From NCBI GenBank assembly GCA_018266915.1, contig JAFDZM010000050.1, forward strand, positions 34,485 through 98,484: DNA of 64,000 nucleotides. The letters run 5' to 3'. The DNA comes from Bacteroidota bacterium (lineage in GTDB: Bacteria > Bacteroidota > Bacteroidia > Sphingobacteriales > Sphingobacteriaceae). Shown here in pieces: positions 34,502-42,066 of this stretch. The position numbers and the translations under genes were made by a program. The notes beneath the pieces were generated by a model. It ran no database searches and was not told the DNA's origin. It was given only the letters and a program-made list of their open reading frames with translations. How positions within the stretch are numbered: position 1 is the first letter of the stretch; every line of letters begins with the position of its first letter.

Positions 34502-36001
34502 TTAGTATCCCGGGTTTTGTTGCACTACACCATTCGACTGTATAATAACGTCTGACGGTATCGGGAACAATTGGTTGTAGTCATGCGCTGGTAGACCGCG
34601 CGCCACGGCTGATGAAATAAAATTGCCGTGACGAAGCATATCCTGCCTCCGTATACCGGTTTCCCAATACAATTCCCGTCCGCGTTCGTCAAGAATGAAA
34701 TTGCTTAGCGCATCATGACTAAGAGTTGCAGCTGGCGGAATTACAGTCTGAGCACGATCGGTTACCTGCTTTAAATAGCCAATTGCCTCAGGGGTAGGTC
34801 CGTTAAGCTCGTTTGTGATCTCAGCCATTGACAAAAGCACATCTGAATATTGAAACATTACATAATCAAAACCACCGCTATTTGGCACAAATGGATATTT
34901 TATGGGTATTGCTCCGTCAAGTCCATTTGTTCTGTCGATGGTTACTCCCGATGTGTTAACATATGAGTTCGCAATAGTTTGCAATCTTGTGTCTCCCGCA
35001 GAGTATTTGTCATAAAAACTCCATGGCATTTTCTGCAGCCTGTACTTTTGATCGGCGGTCACATCTTGCCCAAGAACGATTTTAGCATCTGGTGGTAATA
35101 TGGTTGAAAAATAAATATTCTGATTTGTCAGGTTGCTGCTTGTCGTGTTACCTGGAACTGCATAAATCACCTCGTTGTTTTGCGGGGTTGCGAATATGTC
35201 TTTGAACGACGGATCTAGCGAAAAGCCCATGCCAAGCAGACTTTGACCAACTGCCTGCGCTTTTGTCCAATAGGACGGATCCTTAGTTTTACCCGCTTCC
35301 TGCATGTACACTTTTAGAAGAACCATGCTCGCAACAGCTTTTGATACTCTTCCCCAGTTAGCAGTTTGATTATATTTAACCGGAAGGACGGCGATTGCTG
35401 CGTTTAAGTCGTTTACCATTGCTGTTACATAGTCTGCCTCTGAAAGCCGTGGGGTTATAGTCAACGAGTTCACGGTCGCCGGGTCCAACCTTGGATTGGT
35501 AGGGCCGTAGAGGTCCCAGAGTATGAACATAAACCATCCGCGCAGGCCTTTTGCCTCCGCGATATATTGTTCTTTATTCGGGACATTTGACTTGCCTAAC
35601 TGATCTATAAGTTGCGTAAGACTTGCGATTTGGCTTATACGACTATAAAAAGCAAAGCCGCCGCTATTCAATGCTGTCGACGGACCGAGTGTGAAGAACG
35701 AGTATGCTGAATAAGTCATATCAAAACGCTCGTCGGTTTGAATTGAAGTAGCCCATCCATAACCCAGATAAGATGAGTTAAAGCCAAATTCATATACGCT
35801 ATTCGCGATTTTATAGGTGCCATAGTTCATCGTGAACTGTGCGTAAAACGGAATAAGTGCCGAATTTGCGTCAGCCTCTGTCTTGGGAAAGGTATCGGCG
35901 TTAGCCGAAATGTAAATTTTGGGTTCCAGTATTTTTTTGCAGGCTGTCAGGCTGAACAGCAATGCCAGGGAGCATATTAAGATTTGATTAATTTTTTTCA
36001 T
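34502..36001 (-). CDS. SusD/RagB glycan-binding lipoprotein (PUL 2)
   Basis: From the ATG at 36001 it begins MKKINQILICSLALLFSLTACKK, a lipoprotein signal with cysteine at about residue 21; the longer frame runs into the susC gene and is rejected. The mature part has the SusD pattern: SRISQIASLTQLIDQL, AEAKGLRGWFMFILWDLYG (split by helices), and near the end FILDERGRELYWETGIRRQDMLRHG. It binds the glycan at the cell surface with the preceding SusC. It is only distantly like the PUL 1 SusD, in keeping with a different substrate. The intergenic distance to susC is 10 bases. Confidence 0.93.
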   Translation of the reverse strand: MKKINQILICSLALLFSLTACKKILEPKIYISANADTFPKTEADANSALIPFYAQFTMNYGTYKIANSVYEFGFNSSYLGYGWATSIQTDERFDMTYSAYSFFTLGPSTALNSGGFAFYSRISQIASLTQLIDQLGKSNVPNKEQYIAEAKGLRGWFMFILWDLYGPTNPRLDPATVNSLTITPRLSEADYVTAMVNDLNAAIAVLPVKYNQTANWGRVSKAVASMVLLKVYMQEAGKTKDPSYWTKAQAVGQSLLGMGFSLDPSFKDIFATPQNNEVIYAVPGNTTSSNLTNQNIYFSTILPPDAKIVLGQDVTADQKYRLQKMPWSFYDKYSAGDTRLQTIANSYVNTSGVTIDRTNGLDGAIPIKYPFVPNSGGFDYVMFQYSDVLLSMAEITNELNGPTPEAIGYLKQVTDRAQTVIPPAATLSHDALSNFILDERGRELYWETGIRRQDMLRHGNFISSAVARGLPAHDYNQLFPIPSDVIIQSNGVVQQNPGY

Positions 36002-36011
36002 GGTTTTTAAA

Positions 36012-39000
36012 TTAAAATTGTGCGCTAATGCCGAATGCGGTCGTTTCAGCAATAGGATATGGATTATTGTCTCGGCTGAATTCCGGATCAAGTCCCCTTA
36101 CATTCGTTATAACAAACAAGTTTTGGGCATCTACGAATACACGCAGCGACCGGATGAACTTTTGATTCCCTAATAGGCTTTTCGGTAAACTATATCCTAG
36201 CGTAATATTCTTCAACCTAATGAAATAAGAATTACTTACTGCCCGGAAGTCAGTTACTCCGGTAGGATTGCTTCCTGCTGCGGGATCAGGTGCAAGTCCG
36301 GGATAGGTGCCATTTGGATTAAATGTCGTCCATATATCGAGACTATGCACCTCTGCGTTTGTCGGTGCTCCGATACGGACGATTTGTCCAGGCTGGACAA
36401 ACTGCTGGAATCCATCGGTACTGAAAAATCCGTAACTGCCATAAAAAAAGAAATTCAAATCGAAGTCCTTGTACTTTATGAAGTTAGAAACGCCGAAATT
36501 GGCTTTTGGATCGGTATTACCCAGGTATTTAACATCGTTGATGTCCAATTTTCCATCATGATTGGCATCGACATATTTGATATTTCCAACAAATGCACCG
36601 GGTTGGTACGATGGAATGTCGCCGGCAGAACGGATCAGTCCGTCAGTTTTCCATCCATAAACTGCGTGAAGCGGATCATGATAACCAACATAAGGTGCTA
36701 AAGCTACCGCCGGATTGCGTTGTACCCAATATGCTTTAGCAGTGCTGTAAGTGAGGATAGTCGACCATTTGAAATCTTTGCTAGCCACGTTCTCAGTTCT
36801 CAAAGTCAGTTCCACCCCGCGGCTTCTGGTTGATCCTATATTAAATGCCTGGCGAGTAACCGCATTCTCGCTCGGTAATACTCTAAAATCCAGTAAGTCT
36901 TTTGCTGTTCTTTGAAAATAGTCGATAGATCCACTGATTCGGTTATTGAAGAATCCGAAATCAACCGCTGCATCCAATTGGGTGTCAGTTTCCCATTTCA
37001 GATTCGGATTTCCCAACTGGATCTGCTCAAAGCCACTATTATAAAAATGGTTCCCTATTAAATAAGTGTAGGTCGGATTTGGGTAATACAACGAATAAAC
37101 GTAATTATTCCCCGCGGTGATGCTCTCGTTACCAGATGTACCATAGCCACCTCTCAATTTTAATAAACTCAACCAGCTGACGTTCTTCAGGAAGTTTTCT
37201 TGGTTAATCAGCCATCCGAATGAGATGCCAGGGAAAAATCCGAACAGGTGACTTTGCGGGAAGTTGCTGGTGCCGTCAAAACGACCGGTCAGCTGCAGGA
37301 TATACTTGTCGTCGTAAGTATAATTAAGACGAGTGAATTGAGACAGTTTTGTGCGTGCGATTTTTGTAGAATTTACGCTGAAATTATCCTTTAAACTCGC
37401 AATACTAATATTGTTCACGCCAAAGGCATCGGTACTGAAGCCCTGCGCGTCAAGCCCAAAGCCGCTGTTGTTCGATTCATAATAACCAACACCCGCTACT
37501 CCTGTAAAGGTGCTCTTTCCGAATTTCTTGTTATAATTTAAGTAAGCTTCAGCACTGTAATTGTTATTCTCGGCATAGCTCATTTGGGCATCACCATTTG
37601 GAACAGTTAGGAAGTTTGCACTAACCGGAACGTAATATTTAGTATTCGAACTATTGTTATCCAAACCACCTGCCAGTGTAAATTTTAGTCCGTCCAAAAT
37701 GTTGACCTGTAAGTTCGGCGTAACAATTATTCTCTTCGTTTCTGTTTGATTTGTGATAGCAAGGTAACTGGCCGGATTTGGTGTCCTGGTATAATACGAT
37801 ATACTTGGTAAACCCTGGGGATTCAACAAAGGAATGTCCGGAGCAAATTGAAGCGCCGTTTGCAAAATAGAAGGGCTGTCCACATCGTGTGCGTTTCCTA
37901 CAGGAACATTGTCATTATTTACCTGGCTGTAAGTCGCCCCGATGCTGAAGTTTACCGCCGAGCCTAATTTCTGATCAATATTAACCCTTCCTGCAAAGCG
38001 AGTAAAATCAGAGTTTTTGATCATCCCTTGCTGGTTGTAGTAATTGAAAGAGGTGAAAACCTTAGTATTCGCACTGCCGCCGGTGACCGAGACATTTTGA
38101 TCGTCAATGTATCCCTTTCTTAATACGTAGTTAATGTAATTGGTTCCTTGTCCGGCCGCTGCAATTTGTGCGGGCGTAAAGAAAGGCGTGTAGTTTGAAA
38201 GAGGCGTGGTACCGGTACCGTAAGGCGCAAGTTGATTAGTAGCCTTAAAATATTCCAACCCATACGCGTCGGCGGCGTTCTCAAATTGGGTGGCATTCAG
38301 TGGCTTAAGATAATTCTTCAGTGATTGAATTGAATAAGTGCCATTATAATTTACCGTCGCTGACCCATCCTTGCCCTTTTTTGTCGTTATCAAAATCACA
38401 CCATTAGCCGCAGCTGAACCATATATTGCGGTGGCGCTGGCGTCTTTTAATATGTCGACAGACTCGATGTCGTTTGGATTAATACCATCGAGTGGGCTGC
38501 GGTCAATATTACCCTGAGAACCGCCAGCGGAAGGGGAAGTCTCAGTCGCTTGCGTTGTCAATGGCAACCCGTCTATTACATATAGCGGGGCATTACTGCC
38601 GTTTGGCGACAAGGCACCGCGAATGGTAATGTTTACGTTCCCACCTGGTTGTGATGTATAAGTATTTACACTTACTCCGGCAGCTTTGCCCTGAATCATG
38701 TTGTCAACAGAAACCGCATTCGTGTGATCAAGCTCGCTCGCCTTGATCGTCGATACGGCGCCCGTTACATCCCTTTTGTTTTGTGTGCCGTAACCGACAA
38801 CCACAATTTCATTCAGATTTTTCGCTTCACGGACCAAATTTATATCAATTGCTGTCCGCCCTTGTATTCCGACTTCCTGTTTGACGTACCCGATGAATGT
38901 GAAAACCAGTGTGTTGCCGGTTGCTGGAATAGGCAGTTTATAATGGCCGTTATTGTCGGTAACCGTGCCTGCGCCGGTACCCTTAACTGCTACACTGACA

Positions 39001-39185
39001 CCGGGAACAGTTTGTCCGGTTTCATCCTTCACCGTACCGGAAACGGTGCTTTGTGCATGCACACTGAGTACACTAATTAAAAGAATTAGTAGCAAAAGCC
39101 ACTTTTTTCGCCAATAGCGCCTGTCTGCTTGGCGCATGTAGTTGCCAGGAGGTATTCCGGTGGCGGCATGTAAATTTTTTTTCAT
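36012..39185 (-). CDS. SusC/RagA TonB-dependent receptor (PUL 2), no signalling domain
   Basis: The 1057-residue outer-membrane receptor has a signal region (KKWLLLLILLISVLSVHAQ, to about residue 45), a carboxypeptidase-like domain (SGTVKDETGQTVPGVSVAV, about 48-125), the TonB-interacting segment NEIVVVGYGTQ near 128, the plug (DVTGAVSTIKASELD to LITTKKGK) and a 22-strand-type barrel ending AFGISAQF. There is no STN domain, so unlike the PUL 1 receptor it does not signal through FecR. Control instead appears to come from the neighbouring Nudix-type regulator, whose probable operators are paired at 39280-39292 and 39319-39331 upstream of this gene. Confidence 0.94.
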   Translation of the reverse strand: MKKNLHAATGIPPGNYMRQADRRYWRKKWLLLLILLISVLSVHAQSTVSGTVKDETGQTVPGVSVAVKGTGAGTVTDNNGHYKLPIPATGNTLVFTFIGYVKQEVGIQGRTAIDINLVREAKNLNEIVVVGYGTQNKRDVTGAVSTIKASELDHTNAVSVDNMIQGKAAGVSVNTYTSQPGGNVNITIRGALSPNGSNAPLYVIDGLPLTTQATETSPSAGGSQGNIDRSPLDGINPNDIESVDILKDASATAIYGSAAANGVILITTKKGKDGSATVNYNGTYSIQSLKNYLKPLNATQFENAADAYGLEYFKATNQLAPYGTGTTPLSNYTPFFTPAQIAAAGQGTNYINYVLRKGYIDDQNVSVTGGSANTKVFTSFNYYNQQGMIKNSDFTRFAGRVNIDQKLGSAVNFSIGATYSQVNNDNVPVGNAHDVDSPSILQTALQFAPDIPLLNPQGLPSISYYTRTPNPASYLAITNQTETKRIIVTPNLQVNILDGLKFTLAGGLDNNSSNTKYYVPVSANFLTVPNGDAQMSYAENNNYSAEAYLNYNKKFGKSTFTGVAGVGYYESNNSGFGLDAQGFSTDAFGVNNISIASLKDNFSVNSTKIARTKLSQFTRLNYTYDDKYILQLTGRFDGTSNFPQSHLFGFFPGISFGWLINQENFLKNVSWLSLLKLRGGYGTSGNESITAGNNYVYSLYYPNPTYTYLIGNHFYNSGFEQIQLGNPNLKWETDTQLDAAVDFGFFNNRISGSIDYFQRTAKDLLDFRVLPSENAVTRQAFNIGSTRSRGVELTLRTENVASKDFKWSTILTYSTAKAYWVQRNPAVALAPYVGYHDPLHAVYGWKTDGLIRSAGDIPSYQPGAFVGNIKYVDANHDGKLDINDVKYLGNTDPKANFGVSNFIKYKDFDLNFFFYGSYGFFSTDGFQQFVQPGQIVRIGAPTNAEVHSLDIWTTFNPNGTYPGLAPDPAAGSNPTGVTDFRAVSNSYFIRLKNITLGYSLPKSLLGNQKFIRSLRVFVDAQNLFVITNVRGLDPEFSRDNNPYPIAETTAFGISAQF

Positions 39186-39243
39186 AATGAATTAATTAAA
39201 TTGGTTTGAAATACCGCGGGCAATAACCTGCGATGTTGTTTAT

Positions 39244-39253
39244 AAATGGTCTA
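39244..39253 (-). promoter_or_regulatory. Shared core promoter element of PUL 2, susC copy
   Basis: On the minus strand this reads TAGACCATTT and is followed by ATAAACAAC. Near-identical sequences (TAGACCATTTTC-TAACAAC and TAGCCAATTTATTAAC) stand before the SDR gene and the small secreted protein gene. All three lie about 26-37 bases downstream of an operator, so this is probably the -7/start region. Confidence 0.5.
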
Positions 39254-39279
39254 CAAACGGAAGCTCAAGGAATTATTTC

Positions 39280-39292
39280 CGTCAATATGACG
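39280..39292. promoter_or_regulatory. NrtR-type operator, susC proximal
   Basis: CGTCA-ATA-TGACG, a perfect inverted repeat with a 3-base spacer, lies 95 bp upstream of the susC start. It belongs to a set of five such sites, all around the Nudix regulator gene. Confidence 0.75.
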
Positions 39293-39318
39293 TAAAGCTA
39301 TAAACATTTTTTAATATT

Positions 39319-39331
39319 CGTCAAATTGACG
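39319..39331. promoter_or_regulatory. NrtR-type operator, susC distal
   Basis: CGTCA-AAT-TGACG lies 39 bp from the proximal copy. The same 39-bp step recurs in front of the SDR gene. Confidence 0.75.
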
Positions 39332-39354
39332 GATATTATTTTTTAAATTTTTTT

Positions 39355-39480
39355 GAAGAATCAGGAATAGTCCTGCGGTCAGGAAGAATTTTGGAGTTGA
39401 GGAATGTAGATATCGAGACTTTCGGTTCGAGTGACAGACGGGATACTTTTACTTTAAAAATTGAATTGGAAGGCTTGTAA
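39355..39480 (+). pseudogene. Possible C-terminal gene remnant between susC and the Nudix regulator
   Basis: A plus-strand open stretch without start codon ends at a TAA (39478-39480). Its last 30 residues, including ELRNVDIETFGSSD and TFTLKIELEGL, look protein-like and not like random AT-rich sequence. The stretch lies in the 364-base gap that also holds two operators. The parent gene is unknown and chance is possible. Confidence 0.3.
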
Positions 39481-39549
39481 AGCCACCTATCGTACTGTAC
39501 AACGCCTTATTTATTATAGGTAGTGTACAATAAGTTAAGAAACCTGTGG

Positions 39550-40326
39550 CTAAAAGATGAAGATGCCCTCTTCTAAGGCTTGGTCATAGGTGGCCTTATT
39601 AAAGGTGTAGAGATTTGGCGGGCGGTGATTTGAAGTTTTTACTTCATCCAATTTAATGATTATACCCAGCGACATCAGTTTTCTGGTAAAATTCCGGTCA
39701 TCTAGTTGTTTGCCTAAAATTGCCTGATATAAGTTATGGATCTCAGGTAAGGTAAACTTCTCGGGGAGTAATTCATAACCAATCGGGTAGTGGTAGATGT
39801 GCAGACGAAGGGCTTTAAGCGCTTCTGCGATTATTTGCCGATGGTCCTGAAATAGATCAGGCAGCGTTTGTACATCCCACCACTTGCATTCCTCTCCCAT
39901 GTAGCTCGTGTCCACTTTAACTTTCGAAAATTCAGTTAAAGTGTAAAACGAAATGGAAACTATTGGAGAAAACATCCAATGGTTTTCATCGATTTTTACT
40001 CCCGTAAGGTCGCTTAATATCTCCGGTGTCAATTCGGGTGTCTGGTTTCTTCCCGGAGTACTGAACACCTTAAATTGTTGTAAAAATAGGTTGTCAAGGC
40101 CAGTTCTTTCTTTTGCGACCCTGGCGGCAGCGTTTTCCGCGCTTTCTGTTTTTTTGATGTAACCGCCAGCGAGCATCCAAGTCGAAATAGCCGGGTTTTT
40201 CAGCAACAAGACCTTCAATTCTTTTCCGTGGTAACCAAAAATAACATTGTCTACCGCCAGGTTGCTGAGGTAGTCTTGATTTCCCTCGGTTATTATTCTA
40301 TAAGACTCATGCGATTTGTCGATCAT
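39550..40326 (-). CDS. Nudix-related transcriptional regulator (NrtR/AraR type)
   Basis: This 258-residue regulator has an N-terminal Nudix-fold domain (about residues 20-150) and a C-terminal winged helix (about 170-245, PEIHNLYQAILGK and RNFTRKLMSLGII). The Nudix box reads GGYIKKTESAENAAARVAKERTGL: two of the three metal-binding glutamates of REUXEE are replaced (V and R), so it should bind rather than hydrolyse its ligand. In Bacteroidota, regulators of this type (for example AraR of Bacteroides thetaiotaomicron) sense sugars. CGTCA-N3-TGACG palindromes just upstream of its own start, before susC and before the enzyme genes are the likely operators, which implies autoregulation. A 39-bp paired set lies between it and the divergent SDR gene. 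Confidence 0.88.
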   Translation of the reverse strand: MIDKSHESYRIITEGNQDYLSNLAVDNVIFGYHGKELKVLLLKNPAISTWMLAGGYIKKTESAENAAARVAKERTGLDNLFLQQFKVFSTPGRNQTPELTPEILSDLTGVKIDENHWMFSPIVSISFYTLTEFSKVKVDTSYMGEECKWWDVQTLPDLFQDHRQIIAEALKALRLHIYHYPIGYELLPEKFTLPEIHNLYQAILGKQLDDRNFTRKLMSLGIIIKLDEVKTSNHRPPNLYTFNKATYDQALEEGIFIF

Positions 40327-40347
40327 ATTACAAATTAAAAAAAAAGT

Positions 40348-40360
40348 CGTCAGATTGACG
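40348..40360. promoter_or_regulatory. NrtR-type operator between regulator and SDR, site 1
   Basis: CGTCA-GAT-TGACG lies 22 bp upstream of the regulator start and 39 bp from site 2. It probably serves autoregulation as well as the divergent SDR promoter. Confidence 0.75.
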
Positions 40361-40386
40361 GAATGGTAAATAAATTTTTACATTTA

Positions 40387-40399
40387 CGTCAAATTGACG
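40387..40399. promoter_or_regulatory. NrtR-type operator between regulator and SDR, site 2
   Basis: CGTCA-AAT-TGACG is 126 bp upstream of the SDR start and 35 bp upstream of the shared TAGACCATTT element (40434-40443). It lies inside a direct repeat of about 40 bases (40373-40412) that recurs at 41413-41451. Confidence 0.75.
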
Positions 40400-40524
40400 G
40401 AAAGTGAATTTTCGTTCAGATTTACATTAATTATAGACCATTTTCTAACAACCATTTAATGGTGCCGGCTGCAACAAAAGTTTAGACCGGCTTGAAATAG
40501 AAACATTTTAAAGATCGAATATAT

Positions 40525-41331
40525 ATGAAGGTTTACAATAAGACGATTGTTGTCACCGGTGCCGGAGGAGGGATCGGACAAAAACTAGTATTGAACTTAC
40601 TATCTAAAGGCAGTAAGGTCGTGGCAATTGATATTAATGAAAAAGCTTTGGCTGGAACGATTGATATCGCAGGCGACATGAAAAGCAATGTCGTCCCATT
40701 TGTTGCTGATATCACCAATAAAGAAAAAGTAGAAACACTGCCTGCGCAAATTATTGCACATACCGGATCCATTGATGGTCTAATAAATAATGCCGGGATT
40801 ATGCAACCGTTCAAGAAGTTGTCGCAGTTGGAATTTTCAATGATTGAACGGGTGTTGAACGTGAATCTGTTTGGCACTATTTTCATGACCAAGGCCTTCC
40901 TTCCTCATTTGTTATCCAGACCGGAAGCGCATATTGTGAATATTTCGAGTATGGCAGGCTTTATGCCGCTGCCAGGGCAATCCATCTATTGCGCGTCAAA
41001 GGCGGCTGTCAAGATTCTGACGGAAGTACTTCATAGTGAGTTAGACGCCACAAATGTTCAAGTGACAGTGGTCATGCCAGGCGGCGTTGATACGGATATT
41101 ACGAAAAATGCCGGCATCGTCATCCCAAAAGACATGGAAGATGCTCAGAAATCTTATAAGCCTTTATCTCCCGAATCAGCTGCAGAACAAATTATAAATG
41201 GAATGGAAAAAAACAAGTCCCGGATTTTAGTTGGAAGTGACGCCAGAATAATGGACAAATTATATCGCTTCCGGCCTTCTTTCGCTGCTCGCTTAATCTA
41301 TAAACAGATGAAGGGCTTAGTCGAGGCGTAA
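40525..41331 (+). CDS. Short-chain dehydrogenase/reductase
   Basis: The 268-residue classical SDR has the NAD(P) motif TGAGGGIGQ near residue 11, the structural motif NNAGIM, the catalytic serine in VNISSMAG and the pair Y-x3-K in SIYCASKAA. The C-terminal PGGVDTDITKNAG is the usual cofactor-proximal loop. The substrate could be a sugar or polyol freed by the PUL, but no motif shows this. It is the first gene to the right of the Nudix regulator and is preceded by a pair of operators and by the shared TAGACCATTT promoter element, so it clearly belongs to the regulon. Gene order suggests a catabolic step in the cytosol. Confidence 0.88.
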   Translation: MKVYNKTIVVTGAGGGIGQKLVLNLLSKGSKVVAIDINEKALAGTIDIAGDMKSNVVPFVADITNKEKVETLPAQIIAHTGSIDGLINNAGIMQPFKKLSQLEFSMIERVLNVNLFGTIFMTKAFLPHLLSRPEAHIVNISSMAGFMPLPGQSIYCASKAAVKILTEVLHSELDATNVQVTVVMPGGVDTDITKNAGIVIPKDMEDAQKSYKPLSPESAAEQIINGMEKNKSRILVGSDARIMDKLYRFRPSFAARLIYKQMKGLVEA

Positions 41332-41426
41332 AGTAAAAGAATAAGATTGGAAGGCTCAATGACAGTGTCCTTTGAAATAAAAAAGTCTTCTTTTTGATGT
41401 AAAAATAAAATTAATTTTTACATTTA

Positions 41427-41439
41427 CGTCAAAATGACG
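41427..41439. promoter_or_regulatory. NrtR-type operator before the enzyme operon
   Basis: CGTCA-AAA-TGACG lies 135 bp upstream of the small secreted protein gene. A degraded second copy (CTTCT-TTT-TGATG, 8 of 13 matching the SDR-distal site) lies 40 bp upstream at 41387-41399, so the paired layout was probably inherited by promoter duplication. Confidence 0.72.
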
Positions 41440-41573
41440 GAAATGAATTTTTTCATTGCCGCCGAAACATCGATTATAGCCAATTTATTAACGAAACAAG
41501 GTAGTCCCAGCCGGGAAGTAACATCTGCGCTGGTTCCTCTTGATCAATTGAAATAATTTTAAAACCAAATATA

Positions 41574-41972
41574 ATGAAAAATCAGCGTGTATTTTTTGCA
41601 GGATTATTCCTGTTGTTATTCTCCTTTTTGGGAGCAGGTGCTCAGGCGACCTCAGGTCCGGATTATTTTGTCGGAAAATGGTCTGTTACGGCTGCGGGAA
41701 CTCCAAACGGAGACGCAAAATTCATAGTTAACCTGCAACGGACGGATGGAAAGCTCGATGGCACCATTGAAACAGCCGAGCCAGGGAAGGCACCTACAAA
41801 GATTGACAAGGTCGAAGAAAAGGACAATTCCATAACCGTTTATTTTGTTGGAGGTGGGTACGATGTCTATCTGAATTTGCAGAAAAAGGACGATGATCAC
41901 GTAGCGGGAAGCCTGATGGACATGTTCGATGCTAAGGGCGAAAGGATGAAGGATGCAAATGCGAAGCCGTAA
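41574..41972 (+). CDS. Small secreted protein, lipocalin-like, unrecognised
   Basis: The 132-residue protein has a clear signal peptide (VFFAGLFLLLFSFLGAGAQA, ending near residue 26) and a mature part of about 106 residues. This is made of short beta strands with the lipocalin-like opening YFVGKWSVTA, then VNLQRTDGKLDGTIE and VYLNLQKKDDDHVAGSL. I do not recognise a named family. It is the first gene of the long enzyme operon and has an operator-promoter region of its own, so it is probably made in quantity. A periplasmic binding or chaperone function for a glycan is possible but is not shown by any motif. Confidence 0.7.
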   Translation: MKNQRVFFAGLFLLLFSFLGAGAQATSGPDYFVGKWSVTAAGTPNGDAKFIVNLQRTDGKLDGTIETAEPGKAPTKIDKVEEKDNSITVYFVGGGYDVYLNLQKKDDDHVAGSLMDMFDAKGERMKDANAKP

Positions 41973-42066
41973 TGCTTTAATAAAAGGAAGATGCCATTGT
42001 GGCTCTTCCTTTTTAACATCGTCAACGGTGGTTAAAACCGGGAGACTTTCCGGAAAGAATGACAGT

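Noticed and set aside
39550..40326. The Nudix-domain gene as an active Nudix hydrolase
   Set aside because: Two of the three metal-binding glutamates of the Nudix box are replaced and a winged helix follows, so it is a regulator.
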